DNA of 64,000 nt from Colius striatus (GCF_028858725.1 NC_084776.1:1426001-1490000); one strand, 5' to 3'. Positions 54,401 through 57,560 are shown, numbered from the stretch's first letter. A program made the numbers and translations. The notes: generated by a model not told the origin, from the sequence alone.

Positions 54401-56567
54401 GCATCTACACCCGGTAGGGACCCCCACAGCCCCCTCCCTGGGCAGGGGGGTCATTTGTTCCGTTGTCCTGCCCAGCCCTGTGCTGTGCAGTGGCTGTGGC
54501 ATGGGCAGGGGGCTGGGGAGGGCTGGGGGTGACCCCGTTCTGCCCCGTGTCCCCTCTGCCGTGAGCTCTGACGTGCCAGGACGCTGAACAGCCCCCCAGC
54601 TGGGCCTCCCTGAGAGCCCACAGACCGTGGGCAAGGTCCCTGGGGGTTGGTCTCTGCACCAAGGGGGGACCCACACTGAGCAGCTGCTTCTCTCCGAGGT
54701 CCCCGCCACGGCCCAGCCCCGGCAGCCTCCACTACTCGGATGAGGATGTGACCAAGTACAACGACCTGATCCCAGCTGAGAGCAGCAGCCTGACTGAGAA
54801 ACCCTCCGAGGTCTCGGACTCTCAGGTGCCCACCTGGGGCAGGGGGCCATGGGAGCAGGATGGGTGGTGCTGGGAGCCCTCCCTGAGCATCAGCCCTGCT
54901 CTCTGCCCGTCGCTGCACGCTTGCCAATGCTGGTCCTGCTCTCGTGCCCCATCCTGCTTTTTAGGCAGCAGCAGCCCCTGTGGCTTTGTGGCACAGAGCC
55001 AAGCTGGCATAGCCCCTGGCCCCTGTGCTGAGGATGTGGCACCAAGGGGAGCCCCAGGGCTGCTGGGGACAGGGGACCAGAGGGCAGCGAGGCTGGGGAC
55101 TGTCCCGCTGCCCGGTCGCTGCTGGCAACGGCCACGGCTCTGCCAACCCCTCAGAATGGCACCTTTGTCTCCTCCTGGAGAACAGGCAGCTGTGCCTGGG
55201 CAGGAGCATGGCCTTGGGCAGCTCCTGGGGCGGGCAGCTCCTCTGGGAAGGCCCTGGGAGCATCACCCTGGGACGGATGCTGGGCAGCACCTGCAAACAC
55301 GGAACCCTGGGGAAGGTGCTGGGGTCCCCATGGCTCTCCCTGGGCAGGAGGGGTCAGGCCCTGGGACCCCCCCATGGCTGCCTGCCCTTGGCACAGCAGA
55401 GGCAGCTCTGCTCCCTCCTGCCCGAGCAGGGGCTCGAGTGGCTTTTGAGGAGCTGTGAAGAGTGGCGGGAGCTGGCGCTGGCGGGAGCAGCTTCCAGTGC
55501 CTCAAAGGGCCCTTTGTGTGAGCCCAGGGGAAGCTGAATCCAATTACCAACAACAGGGAGGAGGGGCTGAGGCACCCGCCTCCCAAAAACAGCCTCCCCC
55601 CAAAACAGCCTCTCCCCAAAAGCACCCTCCCAGCCAGCCCTGGGGCATCACAGCCTGGGGACCCCCCAGCACCCTGCAACTCTTTTGTGGGAGGTTTTAT
55701 TTTGCTTGAGCAAGAGGCAGAAAGTCCCCAGCGGTGCTGCAGCCATCCCAGCCCCTGAAGCCTTTAGGGATGTGCTTGCCAGCATCAGGGGAGGCTGGGA
55801 GGACACAGGATCACTCTCTCAAGTGCCTGAGAGGGAGTTGTGGTGAGGTGGGGGTTGGTGTCTTCTCTCCAGTGCTGAATGACAGGACGGGAGGAAAGGA
55901 GCTGGAGTTGTGTCAGGGGTGGTTTTGAGTGGAGATGAGCTTTTTCAGTGAGAGGGTTGTTGAGCATTGGAACGAGCTGCTCAGGGAGCTGGGGAGTCCC
56001 CAGCCCTGGAGAGATTAAGGAGACACATAGCTGAGGTGCTGAGGGCCGTGGGTTAGTGATGGGCTGGGCAGGGTGAGGGGAGGGCTGGGACTGCAGCAGC
56101 TTCAGGAGCTTTAACAGCTGTAATGATCCCTGAGAGAGCACTGGCAAAACTCCTCCTGATTTGGGGGTCTGTGTGTGATGTTCCTCTTCTCACTCCCCCA
56201 TCCTGTTCTTCAGGGCAGTGACAGTGAGTACGAGGTGGACCCTGGCCACCAGAAAGCCCACTCCTTCGTCAACCACTACATCAGCGACCCCACCTACTAC
56301 AACTCGTGGCGGCGGCAGCAGAAGGGGCTGTCGCGGGCACAAGCCTACAGCTACACCGAGAGCGACTCGGGGGAGCCCGACCCCGCAGCGCTGCCCAACA
56401 GCAGCTCCACGCAGCAGGGCAGCCTCTTCCGCCCCAAAGGCAGCAGGACTCCCACCCCCCAGACCCCTGGCAACCCCCCCAGCCAGCCTGGCACCCTGTA
56501 CCGCCCGCCCAGCAGCCTGGCGCCCGGCTCCAGAGCCCCCATCGCCGGCTTCTCGTCCTTCGTTTGA
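9363..56567 (+). CDS. SDK2: Sidekick-2 cell adhesion molecule (whole spliced coding span, 45 exons)
   Basis: SDK2 is a single-pass plasma-membrane protein of the Ig superfamily. Known sidekicks bind the same sidekick on a facing cell through their N-terminal Ig domains, collect at synapses, bind MAGI-family PDZ scaffolds through the C-terminus, and set layer-specific connections in the retina. The spliced protein here is 2173 residues: signal peptide 1-25, six Ig domains (about 27-592), thirteen FN3 domains (about 593-1920), transmembrane helix about 1932-1954, and a tail of about 219 residues ending GFSSFV. The start has a strong context (GCCATGG) and begins the signal peptide. Identity to SDK2 rather than SDK1 rests on near-identity to remembered mammalian SDK2, for example the mature N-terminus, PYFKTEPVR in Ig1 and [12 protein letters not shown] in FN3-2. 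Frame is kept over all 44 junctions; 43 introns are GT-AG and one is GC-AG. The listed span contains the introns; exons are given separately. Confidence 0.97.
11350..11445. promoter_or_regulatory. AT-rich island with four TAATTA sites (intron 1)
   Basis: TAATTA occurs at 11358, 11382, 11389 and 11436 within 84 bases, two of them overlapping or abutting. This core is bound by many homeodomain factors. It sits 2 kb into intron 1 in otherwise GC-rich DNA. Enhancer function is inference. Confidence 0.4.
11501..11523 (+). repeat. 23-base poly-G run
   Basis: An uninterrupted run of 23 G in intron 1. Such runs form G-quadruplexes, block polymerases and are often mis-sized in assemblies. Confidence 0.95.
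18534..18565. repeat. CATC tetranucleotide microsatellite
   Basis: About eight CATC units with one CAGC interruption, in intron 1. Likely length-variable. Confidence 0.9.
20470..20655 (-). mobile_element. CR1 LINE fragment (3' part)
   Basis: Reads like the reverse complement of a CR1 3' end: TTTGGGTTGGAAAAG, then AGCTCCCTGGGCAGCCTG and GACACCCCTCT. It is 5'-truncated, as CR1 copies usually are. It closely resembles the copies at 21.2, 39.1, 48.0 and 56.0 kb. Confidence 0.8.
21225..21385 (+). mobile_element. CR1 LINE fragment (3' part)
   Basis: Carries GAGGTGCTGAGGGCTG, GCAGGGTGAGGGGAGGG and a CR1-like 3' end AAAGGACTCTGATTCTG. It is opposite in orientation to the copy 0.6 kb upstream, so the two form an inverted repeat. 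Confidence 0.75.
22431..22570 (+). repeat. CCTCCCAGT minisatellite-like array
   Basis: About ten irregular units of CTCCCAGTAACCC or CTCCCAGTCCC type in intron 1, C-rich on the + strand. Confidence 0.8.
22800..22925. promoter_or_regulatory. AT-rich island (intron 1)
   Basis: About 125 bases rich in AATAAT, ACAAAGG (SOX/TCF-like), GTAATTG and TTAAATTAAA. It stands between two GC-rich repeat arrays. Enhancer role is inference only. Confidence 0.3.
23093..23330 (+). repeat. Minisatellite, four units of 57-66 bases
   Basis: Four near-identical units start at 23093, 23150, 23209 and 23275. Each holds ACAGGAGATTCAGCTGCATC and GCTGGGGGCAGCTCAGG. Unit 3 carries a seven-base insertion; the last unit is cut short. 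The high identity suggests recent expansion. Confidence 0.93.
25330..25485 (+). repeat. CCCAGCACCT/CCCAGCATCT array
   Basis: About thirteen units of ten to twelve bases (CCCCAGCACCTT and variants) in intron 1. It resembles in motif the arrays in introns 4 and 20. Confidence 0.85.
26966..27125 (+). CDS. SDK2: SDK2 exon 2: first half of Ig1
   Basis: Codes residues 27-80. It contains PYFKTEPVR, the first Ig cysteine in LTCMAEGSW, and the core tryptophan in FKWLHN. It ends in phase 2 before GTGAGT. Confidence 0.96.
29488..29712 (+). repeat. About 90-base unit in three copies
   Basis: Three diverged copies each hold GGGATCAGGG, ACCAGCCTG, CATGGAGCCAT and GGGAGCATCCCTGG, in intron 2. Confidence 0.8.
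30055..30265. promoter_or_regulatory. AT-rich island (intron 2)
   Basis: About 200 bases of balanced, non-repetitive composition with GCAGATTAG, GGTAATTTATC and CTATTAAGG, clearly unlike the GC-rich flanks. It could be a conserved element; inference only. Confidence 0.3.
32286..32340. repeat. GATG tetranucleotide microsatellite
   Basis: About thirteen GATG/GCTG units (GGATGGATGGATGGCTGG) in intron 2. Confidence 0.9.
33190..33550 (+). repeat. Minisatellite of about 30 bases with higher-order structure
   Basis: About twelve units of GGGGGGCTGTGCATCAGTGG plus GTGCTGCAG in intron 2. A longer block that includes a CATCTCTGG variant recurs about 193 bases later, showing a duplication of several units at once. 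The array gives spurious open frames on both strands. Confidence 0.92.
33737..33778. repeat. CATC and GT microsatellites
   Basis: A CCATCCATCCATC run is followed about ten bases later by a TGTGTGTGTGTG run, in intron 2. Confidence 0.85.
35036..35142 (+). CDS. SDK2: SDK2 exon 3: second half of Ig1
   Basis: Codes residues 80-116, including the [10 protein letters not shown] motif with the second Ig cysteine and the [11 protein letters not shown] strand. It ends in phase 1; the spare T makes the tyrosine that begins exon 4. Confidence 0.96.
35143..36104 (+). other. SDK2: SDK2 intron 3
   Basis: 962 bases, GT-AG. An AT-rich patch at about 35455-35600 with TTTTTAATTA-type sequence stands out from the GC-rich surroundings. 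Nothing else recognisable. Confidence 0.8.
36105..36252 (+). CDS. SDK2: SDK2 exon 4: first half of Ig2
   Basis: Codes residues 116-165: MGSFEDSES, then the B strand [11 protein letters not shown] and the core tryptophan in VTWFRDGRK. There is no cysteine at the usual B-strand place. It ends in phase 2 before GTGAGT. Confidence 0.95.
36253..36905 (+). repeat. C-rich array CATCCCCCCAG beginning at the exon 4 donor
   Basis: Some 650 bases of AGCATCCCCCC and AGCTTCCCCCC units, with a longer unit carrying TGTAGCCTCATCACC in the middle part. The + strand has dozens of CCCCCAG words; the - strand is G-rich with runs of five to seven G. It begins right after the splice donor. Confidence 0.92.
36253..37603 (+). 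other. SDK2: SDK2 intron 4
   Basis: 1351 bases. The first 650 or so are a C-rich tandem array that starts at the donor (listed separately). The rest includes an AT-rich patch at about 37185-37330. The acceptor is CCCTGCAG at 37596-37603. Confidence 0.85.
37604..37737 (+). CDS. SDK2: SDK2 exon 5: second half of Ig2
   Basis: Codes residues 165-210: [13 protein letters not shown], then [15 protein letters not shown], where the usual F-strand cysteine is replaced by valine. Glycosylation sequon NKT follows. It ends in phase 1 before GTGAGT. Confidence 0.95.
37738..38620 (+). other. SDK2: SDK2 intron 5
   Basis: 883 bases, GT-AG. There is a short CA run near 37987 and mildly AT-rich stretches at about 37850-37900 and 38215-38330. 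No coding content. Confidence 0.8.
38621..38732 (+). CDS. SDK2: SDK2 exon 6: start of Ig3
   Basis: Codes residues 210-247: [13 protein letters not shown], the Ig3 A strand, and the first cysteine in TMECVANAR. The frame and the protein alignment require the exon to end at AG, so the donor is GCAAGT, a GC donor. Confidence 0.94.
38894..39084 (+). CDS. SDK2: SDK2 exon 7: rest of Ig3
   Basis: Codes residues 247-311: the core tryptophan in HIVWKKDG, the second cysteine in SGYYECEAV and the closing strand AYLAVL. It ends in phase 1 before GTGAGA. Confidence 0.96.
39085..39495 (+). other. SDK2: SDK2 intron 7 with CR1 insertion
   Basis: 411 bases. More than half is a CR1 fragment beginning about 40 bases after the donor. 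The acceptor is CCTCTGCAG. Confidence 0.85.
39123..39385 (-). mobile_element. CR1 LINE fragment in SDK2 intron 7
   Basis: Starts with the typical inverted CR1 end (AGAATCAGAGAATGGTTTCG), then GGTTGGAAAAG and GGGCAGCCTGGCACAGGGG, and ends near CCCTTGTCCT. It lies about 40 bases after the exon 7 donor. Confidence 0.85.
39496..39579 (+). CDS. SDK2: SDK2 exon 8: start of Ig4
   Basis: Codes residues 311-339: [15 protein letters not shown] and the first Ig4 cysteine in TIPCQAR. It ends in phase 1 before GTGAGC. The following intron is only 75 bases. Confidence 0.95.
39655..39849 (+). CDS. SDK2: SDK2 exon 9: rest of Ig4
   Basis: Codes residues 339-404: the core tryptophan in [18 protein letters not shown], and the second cysteine in [10 protein letters not shown]. 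It ends in phase 1 before GTAGGT. Confidence 0.96.
39981..39995 (+). repeat. 15-base poly-C run in intron 9
   Basis: An uninterrupted C run; a likely length-variable and error-prone site, 85 bases before exon 10. Confidence 0.9.
40080..40196 (+). CDS. SDK2: SDK2 exon 10: start of Ig5
   Basis: Codes residues 404-443: [13 protein letters not shown], the first cysteine in [12 protein letters not shown] and the core tryptophan in ITWQKG. Phase 1 end before GTAAAG. Confidence 0.96.
40325..40492 (+). CDS. SDK2: SDK2 exon 11: rest of Ig5
   Basis: Codes residues 443-499: [22 protein letters not shown] and the second cysteine in [13 protein letters not shown], ending ADLVVW. Phase 1 end before GTAAGG. 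Confidence 0.96.
40702..40804 (+). CDS. SDK2: SDK2 exon 12: start of Ig6
   Basis: Codes residues 499-533: [16 protein letters not shown] and the first cysteine in [10 protein letters not shown]. Phase 2 end before GTAGGT. Confidence 0.95.
41034..41210 (+). CDS. SDK2: SDK2 exon 13: rest of Ig6
   Basis: Codes residues 533-592: core tryptophan in [16 protein letters not shown], and the second cysteine in [13 protein letters not shown]. It is the last Ig exon. Phase 2 end before GTGAGA; the next intron is 86 bases. Confidence 0.96.
41297..41433 (+). CDS. SDK2: SDK2 exon 14: start of FN3-1
   Basis: Codes residues 592-638: [14 protein letters not shown], then the FN3 core tryptophan in [11 protein letters not shown] and the C strand LLRYVVEV. 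Phase 1 end before GTAAGA. Confidence 0.95.
41597..41744 (+). CDS. SDK2: SDK2 exon 15: rest of FN3-1
   Basis: Codes residues 638-687: [10 protein letters not shown], then the FN3 signature [18 protein letters not shown]. Phase 2 end before GTAAGC; the next intron is 70 bases. Confidence 0.96.
41815..41955 (+). CDS. SDK2: SDK2 exon 16: start of FN3-2
   Basis: Codes residues 687-734: [27 protein letters not shown] and KGYIIR. Phase 2 end before GTAGGG; the next intron is 92 bases. Confidence 0.96.
42048..42229 (+). CDS. SDK2: SDK2 exon 17: rest of FN3-2
   Basis: Codes residues 734-795: [16 protein letters not shown], which is highly SDK2-like, then [18 protein letters not shown]. Two overlapping donors occur (GTAGGTAG). 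The first keeps the frame and yields the expected QGVPTVPP. Confidence 0.95.
42475..42590 (+). CDS. SDK2: SDK2 exon 18: start of FN3-3
   Basis: Codes residues 795-833: [26 protein letters not shown] and NGINQGYK. Phase 0 end before GTGAGG. Confidence 0.96.
42591..43223 (+). other. SDK2: SDK2 intron 18 with AT-rich island
   Basis: 633 bases in a part of the gene where most introns are near 100. About 370 bases of it (42745-43115) are AT-rich and full of TAATTA-type sites (listed separately as candidate regulatory DNA). The acceptor is CCCCGCAG. Confidence 0.85.
42745..43115. promoter_or_regulatory. AT-rich island in intron 18
   Basis: About 370 AT-rich bases with many TAATTA and AATTAA words, AGATAA and TTATC GATA-type words and CATTCATTCC (TEAD-like). 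It is flanked on both sides by GC-rich introns of minimal size. It looks like a retained regulatory or conserved element rather than a transposon. Function is inference. Confidence 0.4.
43224..43419 (+). CDS. SDK2: SDK2 exon 19: rest of FN3-3
   Basis: Codes residues 834-899: [35 protein letters not shown] and QLVRTHED. Phase 1 end before GTACGG. Confidence 0.95.
43664..43762 (+). CDS. SDK2: SDK2 exon 20: start of FN3-4
   Basis: Codes residues 899-932: [28 protein letters not shown] and ILT. Phase 1 end before GTAAGG. Confidence 0.95.
43763..44232 (+). other. SDK2: SDK2 intron 20 filled by a tandem repeat
   Basis: 470 bases, about four fifths of it the CAGCATCTCC repeat listed separately. 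The true acceptor is GTTTCAG at 44232. Confidence 0.85.
43797..44175 (+). repeat. CAGCATCTCC array in intron 20
   Basis: About twenty-five diverged units of CCCTGCAGCATCTCCC or CCACAGCATCTCCC with variable spacers (CTTCC, TGGTCC). Many units look like pyrimidine tract plus CAG. The last few units, near 44090-44165, are the most alike. Confidence 0.9.
44233..44424 (+). CDS. SDK2: SDK2 exon 21: rest of FN3-4
   Basis: Codes residues 932-996: [15 protein letters not shown], two sequons (NRT, NVT), [19 protein letters not shown] and ISSGVPP. Phase 1 end before GTGAGT; the next intron is 83 bases. Confidence 0.96.
44508..44629 (+). CDS. SDK2: SDK2 exon 22: start of FN3-5
   Basis: Codes residues 996-1036: [32 protein letters not shown] and RWQVEAQ. 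Phase 0 end before GTATGG. The next intron is 69 bases, the shortest in the gene. Confidence 0.95.
44699..44808 (+). CDS. SDK2: SDK2 exon 23: middle of FN3-5
   Basis: Codes residues 1037-1073: [29 protein letters not shown] and KPYTYY. Phase 2 end before GTGAGT. FN3-5 is split over three exons instead of the usual two. Confidence 0.94.
44902..45052 (+). CDS. SDK2: SDK2 exon 24: end of FN3-5 and start of FN3-6
   Basis: Codes residues 1073-1123: [15 protein letters not shown] closes FN3-5. [15 protein letters not shown] then TSLWLRWM opens FN3-6. Phase 0 end before GTGAGC. Confidence 0.95.
45174..45411 (+). CDS. SDK2: SDK2 exon 25: rest of FN3-6
   Basis: Codes residues 1124-1203: [34 protein letters not shown] and [13 protein letters not shown]. 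Phase 1 end before GTACCG; the next intron is 90 bases. Confidence 0.95.
45502..45617 (+). CDS. SDK2: SDK2 exon 26: start of FN3-7
   Basis: Codes residues 1203-1241: [31 protein letters not shown] and ILGYK. Phase 0 end before GTGAGC. Confidence 0.95.
45618..46045 (+). other. SDK2: SDK2 intron 26 with CR1 insertion
   Basis: 428 bases. It opens with a short repeat of CTGCCTGTGCC and then carries a CR1 fragment (listed separately). The acceptor is GGTTGCAG. Confidence 0.85.
45802..45981 (+). mobile_element. CR1 LINE fragment in SDK2 intron 26
   Basis: Contains the CR1 words AGGCTGCCCAGGGAGG, CCCACCTGGACACGTTCCTG and CTGCTTGAGCAGGGG, ending in GATTCTATGAG. Its words differ from the copies at 20.5-21.3, 39.1, 48.0 and 56.0 kb, suggesting another subfamily. 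Confidence 0.85.
46046..46235 (+). CDS. SDK2: SDK2 exon 27: rest of FN3-7
   Basis: Codes residues 1242-1305: [16 protein letters not shown], sequon [22 protein letters not shown]. Phase 1 end before GTGGGT. Confidence 0.95.
46451..46549 (+). CDS. SDK2: SDK2 exon 28: start of FN3-8
   Basis: Codes residues 1305-1338: [30 protein letters not shown] and IIL. Phase 1 end before GTAGGT. Confidence 0.94.
46849..47046 (+). CDS. SDK2: SDK2 exon 29: rest of FN3-8
   Basis: Codes residues 1338-1404: [34 protein letters not shown] and [19 protein letters not shown]. Phase 1 end before GTAACG. Confidence 0.95.
47047..47525 (+). other. SDK2: SDK2 intron 29, almost wholly minisatellite
   Basis: 479 bases, of which about 410 are the 11-base tandem repeat listed separately. 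The acceptor CCTCTCCCAG follows within about 25 bases of the array. Confidence 0.9.
47090..47500 (+). repeat. 11-base minisatellite in intron 29
   Basis: About 37 tandem units of eleven bases alternating between GTGTGCCCATG, GTGAGCCTGTG and GTATGCACATG. The period is unusually exact throughout. The - strand has no stop for a long way, producing a spurious His/Thr/Gly-rich frame. Confidence 0.95.
47526..47727 (+). CDS. SDK2: SDK2 exon 30: start of FN3-9
   Basis: Codes residues 1404-1471: [46 protein letters not shown] and sequon NAT. Phase 2 end before GTGAGG. Confidence 0.95.
47728..48375 (+). other. SDK2: SDK2 intron 30 with a long CR1 fragment
   Basis: 648 bases. About two thirds is a CR1 3' segment (listed separately). 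The acceptor is CTCCATCCAG. Confidence 0.85.
47850..48280 (+). mobile_element. CR1 LINE fragment in SDK2 intron 30
   Basis: The longest CR1 copy in the window: GAGCCTGGAGAAGAGGAGGC, GAGGGGAGAC, CAAGAGGAAACAGACTC, AAGTTGCCCCAGGGGAGG, then GGCTGCCCAGGGAGCTGGGG and a 3' end TTCTGTGATTCTATGAT, the CR1 terminal repeat. No intact reverse transcriptase remains. Confidence 0.92.
48376..48479 (+). CDS. SDK2: SDK2 exon 31: rest of FN3-9
   Basis: Codes residues 1471-1506: [18 protein letters not shown] and [12 protein letters not shown]. The frame requires the donor at GTCAGC, a weak match. It gives QAAPEEAP across the junction, as expected for SDK2. Confidence 0.91.
48596..48666 (+). CDS. SDK2: SDK2 exon 32: start of FN3-10
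   Basis: Codes residues 1506-1529: [17 protein letters not shown] and VLIRWQ. Phase 0 end before GTACCG. FN3-10 is split over four small exons (32-35). Confidence 0.94.
48803..48923 (+). CDS. SDK2: SDK2 exon 33: middle of FN3-10
   Basis: Codes residues 1530-1570: [34 protein letters not shown] and TWAQLT. The loop after RYREL looks about five residues shorter than in human SDK2 as I remember it. Phase 1 end before GTGAGT. Confidence 0.92.
48924..49565 (+). other. SDK2: SDK2 intron 33
   Basis: 642 bases, GT-AG, without recognisable repeats or coding content. Confidence 0.8.
49566..49622 (+). CDS. SDK2: SDK2 exon 34: small FN3-10 exon
   Basis: Codes residues 1570-1589 in only 57 bases: [18 protein letters not shown]. 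It is a multiple of three with the same phase on both sides, so skipping would keep the frame and remove 19 residues. Ends before GTAAGT. Confidence 0.93.
49623..49948 (+). other. SDK2: SDK2 intron 34
   Basis: 326 bases containing the GTGAGCAGAATGTCCTGGG repeat listed separately; acceptor CCCCCCAG. Confidence 0.85.
49700..49795 (+). repeat. GTGAGCAGAATGTCCTGGG array in intron 34
   Basis: Five units of about 19 bases, shrinking to about 17 at the end. Each of the first units contains a donor-like GGTGAGCAG. Confidence 0.9.
49949..50050 (+). CDS. SDK2: SDK2 exon 35: end of FN3-10
   Basis: Codes residues 1589-1623: [18 protein letters not shown] and PHEVFVGEA. Phase 1 end before GTGAGT. Confidence 0.95.
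50195..50310 (+). CDS. SDK2: SDK2 exon 36: start of FN3-11
   Basis: Codes residues 1623-1661: [32 protein letters not shown] and DIQGYK. Phase 0 end before GTACAG. Confidence 0.95.
50311..51074 (+). other. SDK2: SDK2 intron 36
   Basis: 764 bases. An imperfect G-rich array (about 50350-50720) repeats GCTGGGTG and GGATGGAGCCGG-type words. No coding content. The acceptor is CTCCTGCAG. Confidence 0.8.
51075..51261 (+). CDS. SDK2: SDK2 exon 37: rest of FN3-11
   Basis: Codes residues 1662-1724: [33 protein letters not shown] and [13 protein letters not shown]. Phase 1 end before GTGGGG. Confidence 0.94.
51262..51734 (+). other. SDK2: SDK2 intron 37
   Basis: 473 bases, GT-AG, with nothing recognisable inside. 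Confidence 0.8.
51735..51872 (+). CDS. SDK2: SDK2 exon 38: start of FN3-12
   Basis: Codes residues 1724-1770: [32 protein letters not shown] and [12 protein letters not shown]. Phase 1 end before GTGAGG; the next intron is 80 bases. Confidence 0.96.
51953..52114 (+). CDS. SDK2: SDK2 exon 39: rest of FN3-12
   Basis: Codes residues 1770-1824: [37 protein letters not shown] and sequon NIT. Phase 1 end before GTAAAG. Confidence 0.96.
52285..52410 (+). CDS. SDK2: SDK2 exon 40: start of FN3-13
   Basis: Codes residues 1824-1866: [29 protein letters not shown] and [11 protein letters not shown]. Phase 1 end before GTACTG. Confidence 0.95.
52411..53084 (+). other. SDK2: SDK2 intron 40
   Basis: 674 bases, GT-AG, no repeat or coding content recognised. 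The acceptor is CCTCCAG. Confidence 0.8.
53085..53249 (+). CDS. SDK2: SDK2 exon 41: rest of FN3-13
   Basis: Codes residues 1866-1921: [37 protein letters not shown] and [10 protein letters not shown]. It is the last extracellular FN3 exon. Phase 1 end before GTAGCC. Confidence 0.96.
53250..53571 (+). other. SDK2: SDK2 intron 41
   Basis: 322 bases, GT-AG, with nothing recognisable inside. The acceptor CTGCCCCAG joins directly to the membrane exon. Confidence 0.8.
53572..53712 (+). CDS. SDK2: SDK2 exon 42: transmembrane exon
   Basis: Codes residues 1921-1968. A short stalk ([11 protein letters not shown]) leads to a hydrophobic helix of about 23 residues (about 1932-1954, rich in V, I, L and F). 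A basic stop-transfer [10 protein letters not shown] marks the cytoplasmic side. Phase 1 end before GTGAGC. Confidence 0.97.
53713..54274 (+). other. SDK2: SDK2 intron 42
   Basis: 562 bases, GT-AG, no coding content recognised. The acceptor is CTTCCCCAG. Confidence 0.8.
54275..54413 (+). CDS. SDK2: SDK2 exon 43: cytoplasmic tail
   Basis: Codes residues 1968-2014: [32 protein letters not shown] and [12 protein letters not shown]. Phase 2 end before GTAGGG. Confidence 0.95.
54699..54825 (+). CDS. SDK2: SDK2 exon 44: cytoplasmic tail
   Basis: Codes residues 2014-2056: [34 protein letters not shown] and PSEVSDSQ. Its acceptor ends in GAG rather than CAG or TAG, and its donor is GTGCCC, so both splice sites are weak. 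The alignment leaves no better choice. 127 bases, so skipping would shift the frame. Confidence 0.92.
54826..56213 (+). other. SDK2: SDK2 intron 44 (last intron)
   Basis: 1388 bases, with a CR1 fragment in its last third ending about 80 bases before exon 45. The exon 44 frame stays open for the first 630 or so bases. The acceptor is CTGTTCTTCAG. Confidence 0.85.
55800..56130 (+). mobile_element. CR1 LINE fragment in SDK2 intron 44
   Basis: Contains TGAGAGGGTTGTTGAGCATTGG, CTGCTCAGGGAGCTGGGGAG and GAGGTGCTGAGGGCCGTGGG, matching CR1. It ends about 80 bases before the last exon's acceptor. Its 3' end lacks the usual octamer repeats. Confidence 0.85.
56214..56567 (+). CDS. SDK2: SDK2 exon 45: end of tail with PDZ-binding C-terminus
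   Basis: Codes residues 2057-2173 and the TGA stop. It holds [32 protein letters not shown], tyrosine and serine-rich [11 protein letters not shown], proline-rich linker and the final GFSSFV. That hexapeptide is the known sidekick motif for MAGI-type PDZ scaffolds and is intact here. Confidence 0.97.
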   Translation, partial: GSDSEYEVDPGHQKAHSFVNHYISDPTYYNSWRRQQKGLSRAQAYSYTESDSGEPDPAALPNSSSTQQGSLFRPKGSRTPTPQTPGNPPSQPGTLYRPPSSLAPGSRAPIAGFSSFV

Positions 56568-57560
56568 GATGGGAACAGCAGCGAAAGCAGGAGGGAAAAA
56601 ACATCCTGGCTGTAAAAAATAGGGGGGGAAAAGAAAAGAAATTGAGGAAAAAAATGAAACAAAAAAGCATCAAGGGGGAGAAGAGGAGGAGGAGGAGGAA
56701 GGGAGAGGCTGAAGGGCCCCAGCCACCGGGTCAGCGCCACGGCGGGTGATTTGCTCTCTCAGCAGCACTGGAGCAGAACACCAAACGCCTTCCCTGGGGC
56801 TGGGGAGCAAACCCCAGCACCTCTCTTTGGCCAAAGCTTTCTGTGTGATGGACTCCTGGGCTGAGGTGGGGTGGGAGGGCTCAGGGCGCCGGCGGGTTTG
56901 CGCCACACTTTGCCCTTGGCACCTTCCGTGGCTGCCCCTGAGCTGCTGCCAGGCTGGGGACAGGGGCTCTCAGCCTGCCCACCCCTGGCTCCTCCATCAG
57001 CCTCCACTCCTGCCTCCCCCAGGACGTGGGGACAAGCAGTGATACAAAGACTCCAGACTGCACAGGGGAAGAAGAACTCTGCTGACCTTAAAACCTCTGG
57101 ACATGAACCCCCCGCCCCCAGCCTTTGGGAGGAGGGGGCAGCCACTCCTTTGGGAACCCAAGAAGGCAATTGATTCCTCTCCCAGGTTTGTGCCTGGCCC
57201 AGCACAGCCCTCACCAGGAGCAGCCAGGACTTCCAGCCCTGCTGGGGTGCAGGTGGTGCTGATGTCCCCCCTGATTCTGCACCCCAGGGCTCTGGCAAGG
57301 GCTCAGTCAGGGCAATGCCTTGACCATCACCCCCCTCTGTGTTGCTGGGGGGTTGGGGGTTGGCTATTTTAATGGGGTTTTGTGCAGGAGGCAGAGAGCA
57401 GCAGGAGCATGCAGGGGGGCTGTGATGCCCAGGGGGTCGGTTTGGTGGTCTCTGCACAGCAAAAGCCCCACAGTGCCTACTGCTGAGCCAGGCAGGGCCA
57501 CGGCAGCCAGGCTGTGCCAAGGGAGATGCCAATAAACAGCCTGAGGATCAGCCCCTCTCG
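56568..57560 (+). other. SDK2: SDK2 3' untranslated region
   Basis: About 1 kb from the stop codon to just after the polyadenylation signal. It opens with a purine-rich stretch (56575-56710) with A runs and GGA/GAG repeats. The rest is GC-rich unique sequence with no other coding exon. The end is inferred from the signal. Confidence 0.75.
57531..57536 (+). terminator. SDK2: Polyadenylation signal AATAAA for SDK2
   Basis: A canonical AATAAA 964 bases after the stop codon. GT- and TG-rich sequence (about 57580-57610) lies downstream, as expected for a cleavage site near 57550-57560. It is the first canonical signal after the coding region. Longer isoforms cannot be excluded. Confidence 0.75.

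Noticed and set aside
9363-56567. SDK1 instead of SDK2
   Set aside because: The tail, the Ig1 start and the FN3 linkers follow SDK2 as remembered over nearly the whole length, and the total of 2173 residues fits SDK2. A tree with both paralogues would settle it.
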